In this document: piece by piece, positions 24,702-33,469 of the stretch
How the letters are laid out: each line of letters starts with the position of its first letter
Numbering within the stretch: position 1 is the stretch's first letter
Assembly: GCA_964550895.1 (NCBI GenBank)
Contig: CAZKAP010000001.1
Span: forward strand, 1 to 64,000
Source: CAZKAP01 sp964550895
GTDB lineage: Bacteria; Bacteroidota; Bacteroidia; Flavobacteriales; Flavobacteriaceae
Reading direction: 5' to 3'
DNA: 64,000 bases
Made by a program: the position numbers and the translations under genes
Notes under the pieces: generated by a model
What the model was told of the DNA's origin: nothing
The model's input: the letters and a program-made list of their open reading frames with translations, nothing else
Databases searched by the model: none

Positions 24702-25574
24702 TTAAAATTTATAGGTGCGCGTGATATTGAATCCCAAAAGGAAATCACCCGCAAAGAAATCGTTGGGGTTATGCACTACGCTCTTCTGGGGTACGATCCC
24801 GCTGTAGTTGGTGGCGAACAGCTGGAAGGCATGTCCCAGGGTGGCAAATTCGATTCCCAGCCCGACTCCGGCCTCAGGCTCGAAGCCTCCTTCGACTTCC
24901 GTGGATGCGAAAGGCTGGTTGTATTCGAACAGTATGGACGTCTTGGGGGTGAGTTTAAAGCGTCCGGCCAGCAGTACCGCAAAGGTATCGTTCTTCATGC
25001 CACTCTCCACCAGGTTATAGTGCGACAGGTTAGGAGCCAGCAGCATGGAAAAGGTACGGCTGAAACGGCGGGTAAACGAAATCTGATGGTAGTACGAGAA
25101 GCGATCCTGGTTGAGTTCGAAGAAATCCCGGCTGCGGGTATCTATGGCAAAATTCCCGTAGTATCCTATGCTCAGGGGTCGGGAACCCGAGCGCGTCTGC
25201 CTCATAATGGCTACCTTCAGGCTCCCGTCGTAGAGTCGATCGAACTTGGTCATTCCAAATCCCAGGTTTACATTATCCGAAATCCCATACATAATCCCGA
25301 GCCGGATATTGGCGGGCCCCCAGATGCCGGCCAGGTCGTTACTGGCGGCATTGACCAGTCCGAACCGGTGTTGTATCTGGGCCTCGAGACCCTTGCGCCC
25401 GGTCATGACCGTATTCGGGAAGTTGATCACATACGTATTGGCAAAGGCGGGCCGTTCGGGCCGCTCTTTTTTCTTCTGGGGCTCCTCCTCGATCTCCTGA
25501 CCGCTAAGGCTGGCCGTACTCAGGGCGAAAATGACCAGCAGGAACCGTATGGGGAATGAAATGTTTGGGATCAT
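24702..25574 (-). CDS. DUF5777-family outer-membrane beta-barrel
   Basis: 290 residues with a signal peptide (cleavage after STASLSGQ). The mature chain is a series of alternating strands ending in aromatic FNITRTYKF, the C-terminal signature of outer-membrane barrels. The KKKERPERPAFANTYVINFP start and GRKGLEAQIQHRFG are typical of DUF5777 proteins, which in Bacteroidetes are regularly placed beside c-type cytochromes. Here two cytochrome genes flank it at 5 and 24 bases. A role as sleeve or anchor for electron carriers is an attractive but unproven idea. Confidence 0.85.
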   Translation of the reverse strand: MIPNISFPIRFLLVIFALSTASLSGQEIEEEPQKKKERPERPAFANTYVINFPNTVMTGRKGLEAQIQHRFGLVNAASNDLAGIWGPANIRLGIMYGISDNVNLGFGMTKFDRLYDGSLKVAIMRQTRSGSRPLSIGYYGNFAIDTRSRDFFELNQDRFSYYHQISFTRRFSRTFSMLLAPNLSHYNLVESGMKNDTFAVLLAGRFKLTPKTSILFEYNQPFASTEVEGGFEPEAGVGLGIEFATLGHAFQLFATNYSGIVPQKSVVHNPNDFFAGDFLLGFNITRTYKF

Positions 25575-25579
25575 CGGGC

Positions 25580-25960
25580 TTAGTTGTTAGGGGCACCCTG
25601 CTCGATCCAACTCAGCACCTTATTGATCTCAGTGCCGGGCAGACCTCCTGACGGGGGCATTACCGTGGGATTTCCAATGAGTCGCTGATACAGCAGACTG
25701 GATTCGCTATCGTCCAGATCGATATACCCTCCCTGGATGAGCGCATCGTATGAATTGCTGCTGCTCAGGTCCGGAGTCGGATTGATGCTGGGATGACAGA
25801 CGGTACAATGGGTGTTGAAAATGGGCTGGATATCCGCCGAAAACGACACTACAGTGTCTCCCGGCAGGACTTCCTCCCGCTGGTCGTAATAGCAGCTGCT
25901 TACCATCAGCAGTACCACGGTCGCAACCAGTATGGGAATCCTTTTAGAAAGATCCTTCAT
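25580..25960 (-). CDS. cytochrome c-type lipoprotein
   Basis: 126 residues. The lipobox VSSC is at about residue 23. The haem motif is CTVCH in FNTHCTVCHPSINPTPDLSS, with a downstream methionine in VMPPSGG. This is the short form seen in planctomycete-type cytochrome C domains (FSADIQPIFNTHC at the start, LSWIEQGAPNN at the end). It is the first gene of the leftward cytochrome-DUF5777-cytochrome operon. It is anchored to a membrane facing the periplasm and probably passes electrons along that set. Confidence 0.87.
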   Translation of the reverse strand: MKDLSKRIPILVATVVLLMVSSCYYDQREEVLPGDTVVSFSADIQPIFNTHCTVCHPSINPTPDLSSSNSYDALIQGGYIDLDDSESSLLYQRLIGNPTVMPPSGGLPGTEINKVLSWIEQGAPNN

Positions 25961-26327
25961 GATCGAATAGCAATTTTAACAATCGAGGCTTCCGCCTTTC
26001 TGAGGGCTTACGAAAGCTCCGAAAGCACCCCGTCTCGGGTGCTAAACTCGGAAACCACGCAGGCTCCCGCTATGACTTTTGTCAGGTTCGGGGGTGAATT
26101 CGACCAACTGCAGGAAAACACGCTGTTTTATGGCTGATGGTCCGGTTTTAGGGCGAAATTCTACTCCCAGGCTGAACGCAATCTTAAAACTCCTTTTTTA
26201 GTCTATTGTTGTTTCCGGATCGGCTCGAATTAACTTTTTCGGAATCGGCCGCATTTTATCCAACTAAGCATTATAAAGTACCTTAGTAGCTCCAATACAA
26301 AATCGGAAATCATTAAACGCACTACTT
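25961..26327. other. divergent intergenic region
   Basis: 367 bases between the cytochrome operon and the SDR gene. No gene is seen. The right part (26200-26327) is A+T-rich and must hold the SDR promoter. No exact TAnnTTTG box was found. Confidence 0.4.
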
Positions 26328-27050
26328 ATGGATACCCCCCGCAAATTAGATCAGGTAGCCTACATTACAGGTGGTACTAAAGGAATCGGATACGGAATTG
26401 CTAAAGCCCTGCTGGAAGAAGGCTACCGCGTTGCCCTTTCGGGTCGCGATGCCGTACAGGCCATGGAGGCCGCGCGGGAGCTGGGCCCGGAGGATCGTGT
26501 ACTCGGACTGGGATCTGACGTGCGGTTTTTAGATCAGGAGGAATCCGCAGCAGCAGCTATCCTGGAAGCCTGGGGCCGGATAGATGTGGTGATGGCCAAT
26601 GCCGGCCTGGGAAACTTCGCGCCCGTCGATCAAATGACACTGGCCCAGTGGAATGCCATGATCGATACCAACCTCAGCGGTCCCTTCCACACCCTCAAGG
26701 CGACCGTGGAAGCTCTTAAAGCATCTGAAGGGTATTTCATGACCCTGGCGAGCCTGGCAGGAACCAATTTCTTCCCAAACGGAGCCGGGTATAATGCCTC
26801 TAAATTCGGGCTGGTCGGTTTCAGTCAGGCCGCCATGCTCGACCTTAGACCATACAACATCAAAGTGACCACCATCATGCCCGGATCGGTCGCCAGCCAC
26901 TTCAATGCCCACGAGCCAGGAGAAGCGGACGCCTGGAAAATACAGCCCGAAGACCTGGGACAAATTGTAGTGGACCTGTTGCGTATGCATCCGCGTACCC
27001 TACCGAGCAAAGTCGAGGTTCGTCCGACCAGACCGGACCTGAAAGGTTAG
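26328..27050 (+). CDS. short-chain dehydrogenase/reductase
   Basis: 240 residues, classical SDR. The cofactor motif is TGGTKGIGYG, then ANAGLGNF; the catalytic Ser is in LASLAGTNF, and Tyr and Lys are in YNASKFGLVG. It ends in the substrate region NIKVTTIMPGSVASHF. It is an NAD(P)-dependent cytoplasmic oxidoreductase; the specific alcohol or ketone is not indicated. It is a single gene; the DUF6090 gene starts 50 bases later and could be co-transcribed. Confidence 0.9.
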   Translation: MDTPRKLDQVAYITGGTKGIGYGIAKALLEEGYRVALSGRDAVQAMEAARELGPEDRVLGLGSDVRFLDQEESAAAAILEAWGRIDVVMANAGLGNFAPVDQMTLAQWNAMIDTNLSGPFHTLKATVEALKASEGYFMTLASLAGTNFFPNGAGYNASKFGLVGFSQAAMLDLRPYNIKVTTIMPGSVASHFNAHEPGEADAWKIQPEDLGQIVVDLLRMHPRTLPSKVEVRPTRPDLKG

Positions 27051-27100
27051 AGATATATTGCGTTATTTGTGCCTGCCAACATCCATCATCCGTCCTACCC

Positions 27101-27850
27101 ATGACATTTTTCCGCAGGCTTAGACTCCTTTTGCTCAGATCGAATAAGTTCACCCAATATCTGGGCTATGCGATCGGTGAGATCGTACTCGTAATGCTCG
27201 GTATACTGATTGCCCTACAGCTCAATAATTGGAACCAGGAACGCCAGAGAGCTAAGGAAGAAGTAACCATCCTTCAAAGCCTGCTGCTGGATTTGGAGTC
27301 CGCCCGGGAACAATCCGCCCGGAATATCGCCGGAGAAGAGTATGACATAAGTACGTACATGGCCGCTCTGGGTCTGACCCATGGTGATACGCTACCATTA
27401 TCGGATACACTGGCCTATCGCATACTGTGGGACAACACCCTGGAACGGCCGGTAATCAATACCTATACCGAACTCAAGAACTCAGGACGATTCGGATTAA
27501 TCGAAAATGAACAGATCCGGGCGCGATTCACCCTAATTGAAGAAAGCCAGGAAAATTTGGCACGCCTGATTGGCGATCGCCTGACCGTACAACAATTGAG
27601 AATCGATGATATCTCAGAGAGCCAGCTCAACTTCATTCCCCTGCTCAAGAGGGGCTTCCCCGATGCCGACTACGCGAAAGAGCACGATAATGACTACCGG
27701 GAACTCTTTTCCCGGCCAAATGTCCGAAACCTGATTGGAATGAAACTGGATCTAACGCACACAACGCTGAGATACCGGCGGAGTCTGCACAGGGAGATCG
27801 AAGCCCTTTCCAATCTAATAGAGGAAGAACTTGCAGAGGAGAATCTATAA
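27101..27850 (+). CDS. DUF6090-family membrane protein
   Basis: 249 residues. The N-terminal signature YLGYAIGEIVLVMLGILIAL followed by QLNNWNQERQ is diagnostic of DUF6090, a Bacteroidetes family with one transmembrane helix near residue 25-45. The rest is a mostly helical extracytoplasmic domain (ILQSLLLDLESAREQSARNI, LHREIEALSNLIEEELAEEN). Function is unknown; such genes often occur in multiple copies per genome. It lies downstream of the SDR gene and convergent with the YfcC transporter. Confidence 0.85.
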   Translation: MTFFRRLRLLLLRSNKFTQYLGYAIGEIVLVMLGILIALQLNNWNQERQRAKEEVTILQSLLLDLESAREQSARNIAGEEYDISTYMAALGLTHGDTLPLSDTLAYRILWDNTLERPVINTYTELKNSGRFGLIENEQIRARFTLIEESQENLARLIGDRLTVQQLRIDDISESQLNFIPLLKRGFPDADYAKEHDNDYRELFSRPNVRNLIGMKLDLTHTTLRYRRSLHREIEALSNLIEEELAEENL

Positions 27851-27894
27851 TTCCCTCCTTTTCACATTACCATTTCACAGGGCATTCCATTACC

Positions 27895-29367
27895 TTATAT
27901 GTAAACCGAGATCGTTAACCCGGCCATGGTGACCAGCGTAAGTATCGCAAGAAGGGGAAGTACGAATTTCAACCAGCGGTCGAAGGTGATGTTGACCAGG
28001 GCCAGGGCGGCGAGTATCAGGCCGGTGGGATTCACCAGGTAGAACAGGCCCAGACCGTAGATATAGGCGTCCACCACCGTTTCCCTCCCGATGCCTACCG
28101 AGTCTGCCAAAGGCGACATGATCGGCATGGTAAGCACGGCCATACCGGAGGAAGAAGGCATAAAGAAACTCAGGCCACCGAAGAAGAGTAGGGCCACATT
28201 GACGAAGAGTCCCTTGTTCATCCCTTCTGTCAGGGAGCTGGCGTGATAGAGTACGGTATCACTGATCAGGCCGTCTTCCATTAGTATGGTGACGCCCCGG
28301 GCGATACCTATAATAAAGGCTACACTAAGCAGATCGGCGGCCCCTTTCGAAAACTCCCGCACAAACTCTCCCTCGGGTATCCGCCCAATAAAACCAATCA
28401 CAATGGCGGCTACCAGAAACACCGCGGTCATCTCGACGAACCACCAGTGCAGAAAGGAGACCCCGATCACCATAACTACAAAACTCATGCTGAAGACCCC
28501 TATGATCGTCCACAGCCTGGGAGTAATCGTGCGGCCCGGGCCAGCCGGAATGTCATTCCCCTCCACGGGGGTCTGAAAGTCGGCATGGGAACGAACTCTC
28601 TTCGCGTACCGAAGAATGTAGGCTATAGTTATCACCAGGCAAACCCCCAACATGATTACCCGGAACTCGATACCGGTAAGCCAGTTGATGCCTGCCGAAT
28701 CCGAACCGATAATGGTCGAAAAGGGATTGGTTGTCGAGCACATACTGCCTATGGCCGACCCCAGGAAGATGCAGGCCAGCCCCACCATGGAATCGTAGCG
28801 CGCCGCCCGGAATACCGGTATAAGGATGGGATAAAAGGCCATGGTTTCCTCCGCCATGCCAAAGGTAGTGCCCCCGGCTGCGATCAGACAAGTAACCAGT
28901 ACGATAAGCAGGGATTCCCGATCTCGAAGTACCCGCGTGATCCATTGAATGCCGGCATCAAGCGCCCCGGTGACGTTCATCACCCCGATGAGCCCGCCGA
29001 TCACCAGAACCAGGAATATGATATCGGCCGCCTTGATAATGCCGCGTATGGGAGACTGAGCCAGGGCGGCCAGTCCCTGGGGACTGGCAGGCAGCACCCT
29101 GTACGTACCCGGTATGCCGACCGGCTTATAGATATCCCCATTGGTAAACTTCTCTATGGGTATAGCTATCCTCAGTGAATCCAGGGTCGCCTGGGTTGCA
29201 GGCAGTGTCACGGATTCTCCCGGCCTATTGATTTCAAGCTTGTTGGACTCGGCCTGATACATCAGGGAGTCGTACTTTCCTGCCGGGACGATCCAGGTGA
29301 GCAGGGCGACTAGAGCAGCGATTAAGATCAGCAGGGTCTGGGCGGACGGAAACTTGAGTTTCTTCAT
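27895..29367 (-). CDS. YfcC-family membrane transporter
   Basis: 490 residues with about 12 membrane helices. N-terminal FPSAQTLLILIAALVALLTW plus IVPAGKYD, the GGTTFGMAEETMAFYPILIP re-entrant segment and the late FFMPSSSGMAVLTMP loop match the YfcC/DcuC-type ion transporter group. These are secondary carriers annotated as basic amino-acid or dicarboxylate transporters; the substrate here is unknown. A residual IS3 transposase end lies 18 bases beyond its start. A second, broken copy of the gene's 5' third lies at 31600-32116. Confidence 0.87.
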   Translation of the reverse strand: MKKLKFPSAQTLLILIAALVALLTWIVPAGKYDSLMYQAESNKLEINRPGESVTLPATQATLDSLRIAIPIEKFTNGDIYKPVGIPGTYRVLPASPQGLAALAQSPIRGIIKAADIIFLVLVIGGLIGVMNVTGALDAGIQWITRVLRDRESLLIVLVTCLIAAGGTTFGMAEETMAFYPILIPVFRAARYDSMVGLACIFLGSAIGSMCSTTNPFSTIIGSDSAGINWLTGIEFRVIMLGVCLVITIAYILRYAKRVRSHADFQTPVEGNDIPAGPGRTITPRLWTIIGVFSMSFVVMVIGVSFLHWWFVEMTAVFLVAAIVIGFIGRIPEGEFVREFSKGAADLLSVAFIIGIARGVTILMEDGLISDTVLYHASSLTEGMNKGLFVNVALLFFGGLSFFMPSSSGMAVLTMPIMSPLADSVGIGRETVVDAYIYGLGLFYLVNPTGLILAALALVNITFDRWLKFVLPLLAILTLVTMAGLTISVYI

Positions 29368-29385
29368 GCCATCAATCTATGAAAA

Positions 29386-29568
29386 ATGCTATCAATCCTT
29401 AGAAAATCTGTCCAGGTATTTAAGGGGCTGATACAAAACCAGGCAGAACTGGATCTGTTTCAATGGATCGAGACCGGGTATAATCGCAAAAGAAGGCATC
29501 CCGCTTTAGGCGCGCTCAACATGATCGAATTCGAGCATTTAATGTCATACCAAAAATTGGCAGCTTAG
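29386..29568 (+). mobile_element. IS3-family transposase C-terminal remnant
   Basis: The last 45 or so codons read AELDLFQWIETGYNRKRRHP, then ALGALNMIEFEHLM and the end YQKLAA. This is the conserved C-terminus of IS3-group transposase OrfB, downstream of the last catalytic residue. The catalytic core and the first frame are missing, so it cannot be active. The true homology begins near 29426; codons before that do not fit. It marks an old insertion next to the A+T-rich island. Confidence 0.8.
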
Positions 29569-29610
29569 CTTAACTCTTTTTCCAGGATTTTGTTGCAATT
29601 CCACTTGTCC

Positions 29611-30477
29611 CTATTCATTCAGCAAACGACTAATTTCGGTACTTAAGTGGTTTACGAAAACCTTTTTATCAACAATGAGTAACCCATTATATCGTATTCG
29701 ACCATCCTTAATGATTACTAGATGGGGATAAGCGTTAAAACCAAAGTCACGTTCGACATCATCCCTTGAAGGCGAATAATAAATAGGAAATGAATAATCC
29801 AGCCGTTTCACTACTTCAATTGATGTTTCGATGCTGTCTTTATAAACAGGTACAATAACCGAGTAGAAGTTTACCCGCGAATCACTTCTGTACTCATTAT
29901 AAATACTTTCGTATTGAGGGAAAGTTTTAAAGCAAATTGAACAGGTTCTGGTCCAGAAGTCTATTACTGATATCCCTTCTTGATCAACTCGGATAGTATC
30001 CATTGCTTTACTTATGACGACTACTTCTTTAGCTGATTCATTCGTTCTCGAATTCCTATTTGCGATTAAGTAGAAGGTGTTCTTATGTAGAAAAAAAGAA
30101 GAACAGACAATAAGAATAGTTACGAAGACAGGTTTCCATATCCTTCTGTTGGCTCTAAACGAAAAACCAACTGCGGCGCATACGGGTATTAAAATGATGT
30201 AAAGTATTGATCGTTCAAAGCCTACAAAAATGGAGGAAATAATAAAAAGAAGCAGAAACGGAGTAAATGTTGTAAAAACCGTTCGTTTAATACTCCCTTC
30301 GGGATCCTTTTTGTCAAAAAAATAAAAGGATAGCAAAAAACTAGAAGTCAGTACAAAAGCAATCATATAATTATGGTTGCCTTTAAAAATCAATCCTGTA
30401 AACAGGTAAACGAAAAACAAGCCAAAAAATCTAAAAAAGCTTTCTATGAGTCGTAAAACGGTGGGTGAAGGATTCAT
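29611..30477 (-). CDS. membrane-anchored TlpA-type thioredoxin-fold protein
   Basis: 288 residues. Four or five hydrophobic helices occupy residues 15-135; then a periplasmic thioredoxin-like domain has the redox pair in FWTRTCSICF (Cys179 and Cys182) and the cis-proline region FNAYPHLVIIKDGRIRYNG. It probably oxidises, reduces or shuffles disulfides outside the inner membrane. Codons are very A/T-rich compared with neighbours (for example, 20 G or C in the 60 bases from 30241). It is the second gene of a pair, 125 bases after the cysteine-rich fulvocin-like gene, whose product is an obvious candidate substrate. Confidence 0.85.
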   Translation of the reverse strand: MNPSPTVLRLIESFFRFFGLFFVYLFTGLIFKGNHNYMIAFVLTSSFLLSFYFFDKKDPEGSIKRTVFTTFTPFLLLFIISSIFVGFERSILYIILIPVCAAVGFSFRANRRIWKPVFVTILIVCSSFFLHKNTFYLIANRNSRTNESAKEVVVISKAMDTIRVDQEGISVIDFWTRTCSICFKTFPQYESIYNEYRSDSRVNFYSVIVPVYKDSIETSIEVVKRLDYSFPIYYSPSRDDVERDFGFNAYPHLVIIKDGRIRYNGLLIVDKKVFVNHLSTEISRLLNE

Positions 30478-30602
30478 GTATTATGTTCTATTTGCCATTT
30501 CAGTAAATTCAAGGGTTGTTTCCTAACTTAACTTACTGTCCAGTTTTTAGGGGTTTCTTCAATGTGACCCCAGTTTGACAATTCAATACTTATAAAACCT
30601 AA

Positions 30603-31355
30603 TTAATCTGGAGAAGTAATTATATCAGGTGGAGTCAATCTACAGTCAAACTCACAACCTTCTAACAAAAACCATCCACATCCAATGTTAGTATTGCTAC
30701 AATCAGGTACACAGTACTGACCACCGAAGGAGTAACAATAATCACACCATCTAGTATCACAATCAGGTTCTTCCTGAGTCAACGCAAAAGGTTTAATAAA
30801 AAATGAGGCTGTACTATACTGTGGTGCCTTGTTCGTATTATTCGAACTCAATTCAAATTTATATAATTTTTCAAAATCGTATTTATCCAATACTGGAGAT
30901 GTGACGTCAAAAAAGGCCGAATAAAGAAAGTACTTATTCCATCCAAATTTCATTTCACCGTATTCAAACCAATTATTGAATTTATATACCTCCTCGCTAG
31001 ACAACTCTTTACCAAAATCTATTTTTTCCAAAAATCCGATAAGTTTATCTAAGTGTTTCCTCTCCTCCGATGTTTTCAAAAGGTCTCTGATTAATCCTAT
31101 TTTCTGATTCCAAACCGAACGTCGGTGTAAAGCATCCATCGTTCGAAAAGCGGCTTTTCTTTTACTTCGACTGAGATTACCCAATTCTTTTCTGTTATAT
31201 GTGGATATTTCTTCAAAGTTTTCCTTAGCCCATTTATCAATATTTACATCGCAACTGTAGCATTCTTCTTCTGTTTCTGTGCAACCTGTAAAAATAGTTA
31301 CAACTAGCAAAACCAAAAAAATGACTTCGAACTTTACTATATCCAAACTTTTCAT
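30603..31355 (-). CDS. fulvocin C-related cysteine-rich lipoprotein or bacteriocin precursor
   Basis: 250 residues. The N-terminus is lipoprotein-like (VVTIFTGC, Cys25), with a nearby CYSC pair. A charged helical middle of about 150 residues follows (LSRSKRKAAFRTMDALHRRS). The last 52 residues hold eight cysteines (199, 204, 207, 215, 219, 226, 234, 238) ending GCGWFLLEGCEFDC. The count and the late GCG-x-C-x-C layout resemble fulvocin C, the 45-residue, four-disulfide bacteriocin of Myxococcus fulvus. Bacteroidetes proteins of this build are annotated as fulvocin C-related. The gene is strongly A+T-rich (14 G or C in the 60 bases from 30841), so likely acquired. A TlpA-like gene follows. Toxin activity is inferred from family naming only. 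Confidence 0.72.
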   Translation of the reverse strand: MKSLDIVKFEVIFLVLLVVTIFTGCTETEEECYSCDVNIDKWAKENFEEISTYNRKELGNLSRSKRKAAFRTMDALHRRSVWNQKIGLIRDLLKTSEERKHLDKLIGFLEKIDFGKELSSEEVYKFNNWFEYGEMKFGWNKYFLYSAFFDVTSPVLDKYDFEKLYKFELSSNNTNKAPQYSTASFFIKPFALTQEEPDCDTRWCDYCYSFGGQYCVPDCSNTNIGCGWFLLEGCEFDCRLTPPDIITSPD

Positions 31356-31599
31356 AACTGAGTATATTGATATAATACTTAAATTTTTTGTAAGATAATA
31401 CGGCTGCCATTGAAATGCATTACGTAATTATTATGTACGAGTTAAATTACCGATTTCACCCTATTCAGATTTAGACTGTCCCAGCTGTCCAAACGTAACT
31501 GCGAAAAAAACCCATTGTAGCATTACTGGATAATTATGTGCGAACTGCTAACATCTAACTTTCCTAGTATTACGGTATTGGGTGTATTGTGCCTAAACA

Positions 31600-32116
31600 T
31601 CCATGGTTTCCTCCACCATACCGAAGGTAGTACCTCCGGCTGCGATCAGAGAAGTAACCAGTACGATGAGCAGGGATTCCCGGTCGCGAAGCACCCGGGT
31701 AATCCATTTAATGCCCCGGTGACATTCATCACCCCGATGAGCCCGCCGATCACCAGAACCAGGAATATGATATCAGCCGCCTTGATAATACCGCGTATGG
31801 GGGATTGTGCGAGGGCAGCCAATCCCTGGGGTCGGGATGGAAGCTCCCGGTATGTTCCGGGTATTCCAATGGGCTTGTAAATATCCCCGCTGGTGAACTT
31901 TTCTAAGGGAATTCTGATCCCCAGGGAATCCAGCGTCGCCTGGGTTGCCGGCACGGCCAAGGTTCCATCCGGTCGAATGAGCTCCAGGCGGCCGGACTCG
32001 GCCTGATACATCAGGGAGTCGTACTTTCCTGCCGGTATAATCCACGTGAGCAGGGCGACCAGGGCCGCTATCAGTATCAGCAAGGTCTGGGCGCTCGGGA
32101 ATCGAAGTTTTTTCAT
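31600..32116 (-). pseudogene. truncated, frameshifted second copy of yfcC
   Basis: Starting at the ATG at 32116, the first 137 or so codons run parallel to the intact transporter (MKKLRFPSAQTLLILIAALV and onward, ending GGLIGVMNVTGAL). Then a 13-base deletion near 31711-31716, between short GCC repeats, shifts the frame. Beyond it the DNA still encodes WITRVLRDRESLLIVLVTSL and GTTFGMVEETM in the shifted frame until homology stops near 31600. About two thirds of the gene is missing. The copies differ at many codons, so it is an old paralogue and not a recent duplication. Confidence 0.9.
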
Positions 32117-32196
32117 GAGGCCTGGGCAGAATAAATTATTACAAACAATATACCTGTTAATTAACAAAAAGGGGGCTCCCCTGATAACCCCAGTCC

Positions 32197-32226
32197 AAAA
32201 AAAACCCTGCGGTATAAACTGCAGGG
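32197..32226 (-). terminator. terminator of the leftward flavoprotein gene
   Basis: On the minus strand GCAGGG/CCCTGC-type arms (32221-32226 with 32205-32210) are followed by eight T, 26 bases after the stop codon at 32252. Confidence 0.75.
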
Positions 32227-32251
32227 CTTAAGTTCCTTCAAAGATCCCGGA

Positions 32252-33469
32252 TCAAGGCAACCAGGCCAGGCCCCGACGCGTTTTCCACAGGAAATACCGC
32301 TCCAGGAAAATCTTACCCAAATCGTTAAAGACGTTGGGAAGGATAATGGCAAACTGCCGGGGTTTAAACAAACTGGTGGCTAACAGGTACACTTCCTTAT
32401 GGCCTGCATCCATGACGCATAGGGCGGGTATCCTTCCCCAGTCCTTTTCCACCAATTTCTTCTTTCCGCGTATTAAACGTATAATATTCTTCGCGACGAT
32501 CTTCCCGGTTACATCGCTGGGGTAACCCGTCTTGGGTACTCCGAAAGGCGTACCTGTGATCTCGAACGGCGCTTTAACCTGTACGGCAAGTCCTGCCGCA
32601 AATACACTATCGTATTTAATGTGCTGATATGACGCCTTAGTCTCCACGAAACCTTTGGCATCGACGAGCTTCGGACTGTCCTTCATGGCCGGTACTCCTT
32701 CGAAAGGAGGCATGAGCATCGCCATCTTATAATGCAGCTCCTCGCCTGTTTTCAGTATCAGCCTATCCTTCTCGATGCCTTCGATGCTCGCATCTACGAT
32801 AAAGCGGATGTTATACATTTTCATGAAGGTCTTAAGCATGGTTTCCCCTCCAGGCATGCCGTCTATACCGAAATTGCCCACATAGGGTTCCGGCGTAATC
32901 CAGATCAGGTCGACCTTTTTCCTCACCTTACGCTTACGCAGTTCCTTGTCCATATTGAAGAGGTATTCGTAGGCCGCTCCCATGCAACTCGCCCCCTGAG
33001 TAGCCCCCACGATAACAGGGCCCGGATCCCTGACCAGCTCCTCAAAATGTTCGTAGGCCTTGATGGCTAATCTGGGAATCACGATATTTTGAATCATGTT
33101 ATCCTCCGGCTTCAGATTATCGAGGAAGTCAAAATTCATTTCCACACCGGTAGCCACGACGAGATACTCATAATCCAGGGTTTCGCCATTGGTCAGGTAT
33201 ACCCGTTTTTCGTCCGGTTCGATGCGCTCCGCAGCCGTATGCAGGAATTCGATGCCGTTCTTTCTGAAAACCGGTCGAATGTCGAATCGGATCTCTTCCA
33301 GCTTACGTCTTCCAAAAGGCACCCAAATTAATGAAGGTACATAGAGAAAGTCGGTACTGGGGGATACCACGATTACACGGTATCCATCTTTCTTGCGAAG
33401 CTTTTTCTTTATCAGGGTCGAAGAGGTAAATCCGGCAAAATTTCCACCTAAAACAACTATATTTTTCAT
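32252..33469 (-). CDS. sulfide:quinone oxidoreductase-like flavoprotein
   Basis: 405 residues. The FAD-binding start is MKNIVVLGGNFAGFTSSTLI; a second nucleotide-type segment is PGPVIVGATQGASCMGAAYE. Cys162 (GASCMGAA) and Cys351 (PALCVMDAGH) sit where sulfide:quinone oxidoreductases carry their redox cysteines. The C-terminal amphipathic helices (FLERYFLWKTRRGLAWLP) could attach it to the membrane. Expected reaction: sulfide oxidation to sulfur or polysulfide with quinone reduction. It is divergent from a second, longer paralogue at 33777, with a 307-base shared regulatory region. Other NADH:quinone-type reductases share the fold. Confidence 0.82.
   Translation of the reverse strand: MKNIVVLGGNFAGFTSSTLIKKKLRKKDGYRVIVVSPSTDFLYVPSLIWVPFGRRKLEEIRFDIRPVFRKNGIEFLHTAAERIEPDEKRVYLTNGETLDYEYLVVATGVEMNFDFLDNLKPEDNMIQNIVIPRLAIKAYEHFEELVRDPGPVIVGATQGASCMGAAYEYLFNMDKELRKRKVRKKVDLIWITPEPYVGNFGIDGMPGGETMLKTFMKMYNIRFIVDASIEGIEKDRLILKTGEELHYKMAMLMPPFEGVPAMKDSPKLVDAKGFVETKASYQHIKYDSVFAAGLAVQVKAPFEITGTPFGVPKTGYPSDVTGKIVAKNIIRLIRGKKKLVEKDWGRIPALCVMDAGHKEVYLLATSLFKPRQFAIILPNVFNDLGKIFLERYFLWKTRRGLAWLP

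Noticed and set aside
24663..25559. A 298-codon plus-strand frame opposite the DUF5777 gene
   Set aside because: The minus-strand reading has a signal peptide, barrel strands and operon context; the plus-strand reading has none.
29386..29568. A working transposase gene
   Set aside because: Only the C-terminal tail of IS3 OrfB is present; the catalytic core and OrfA are absent.
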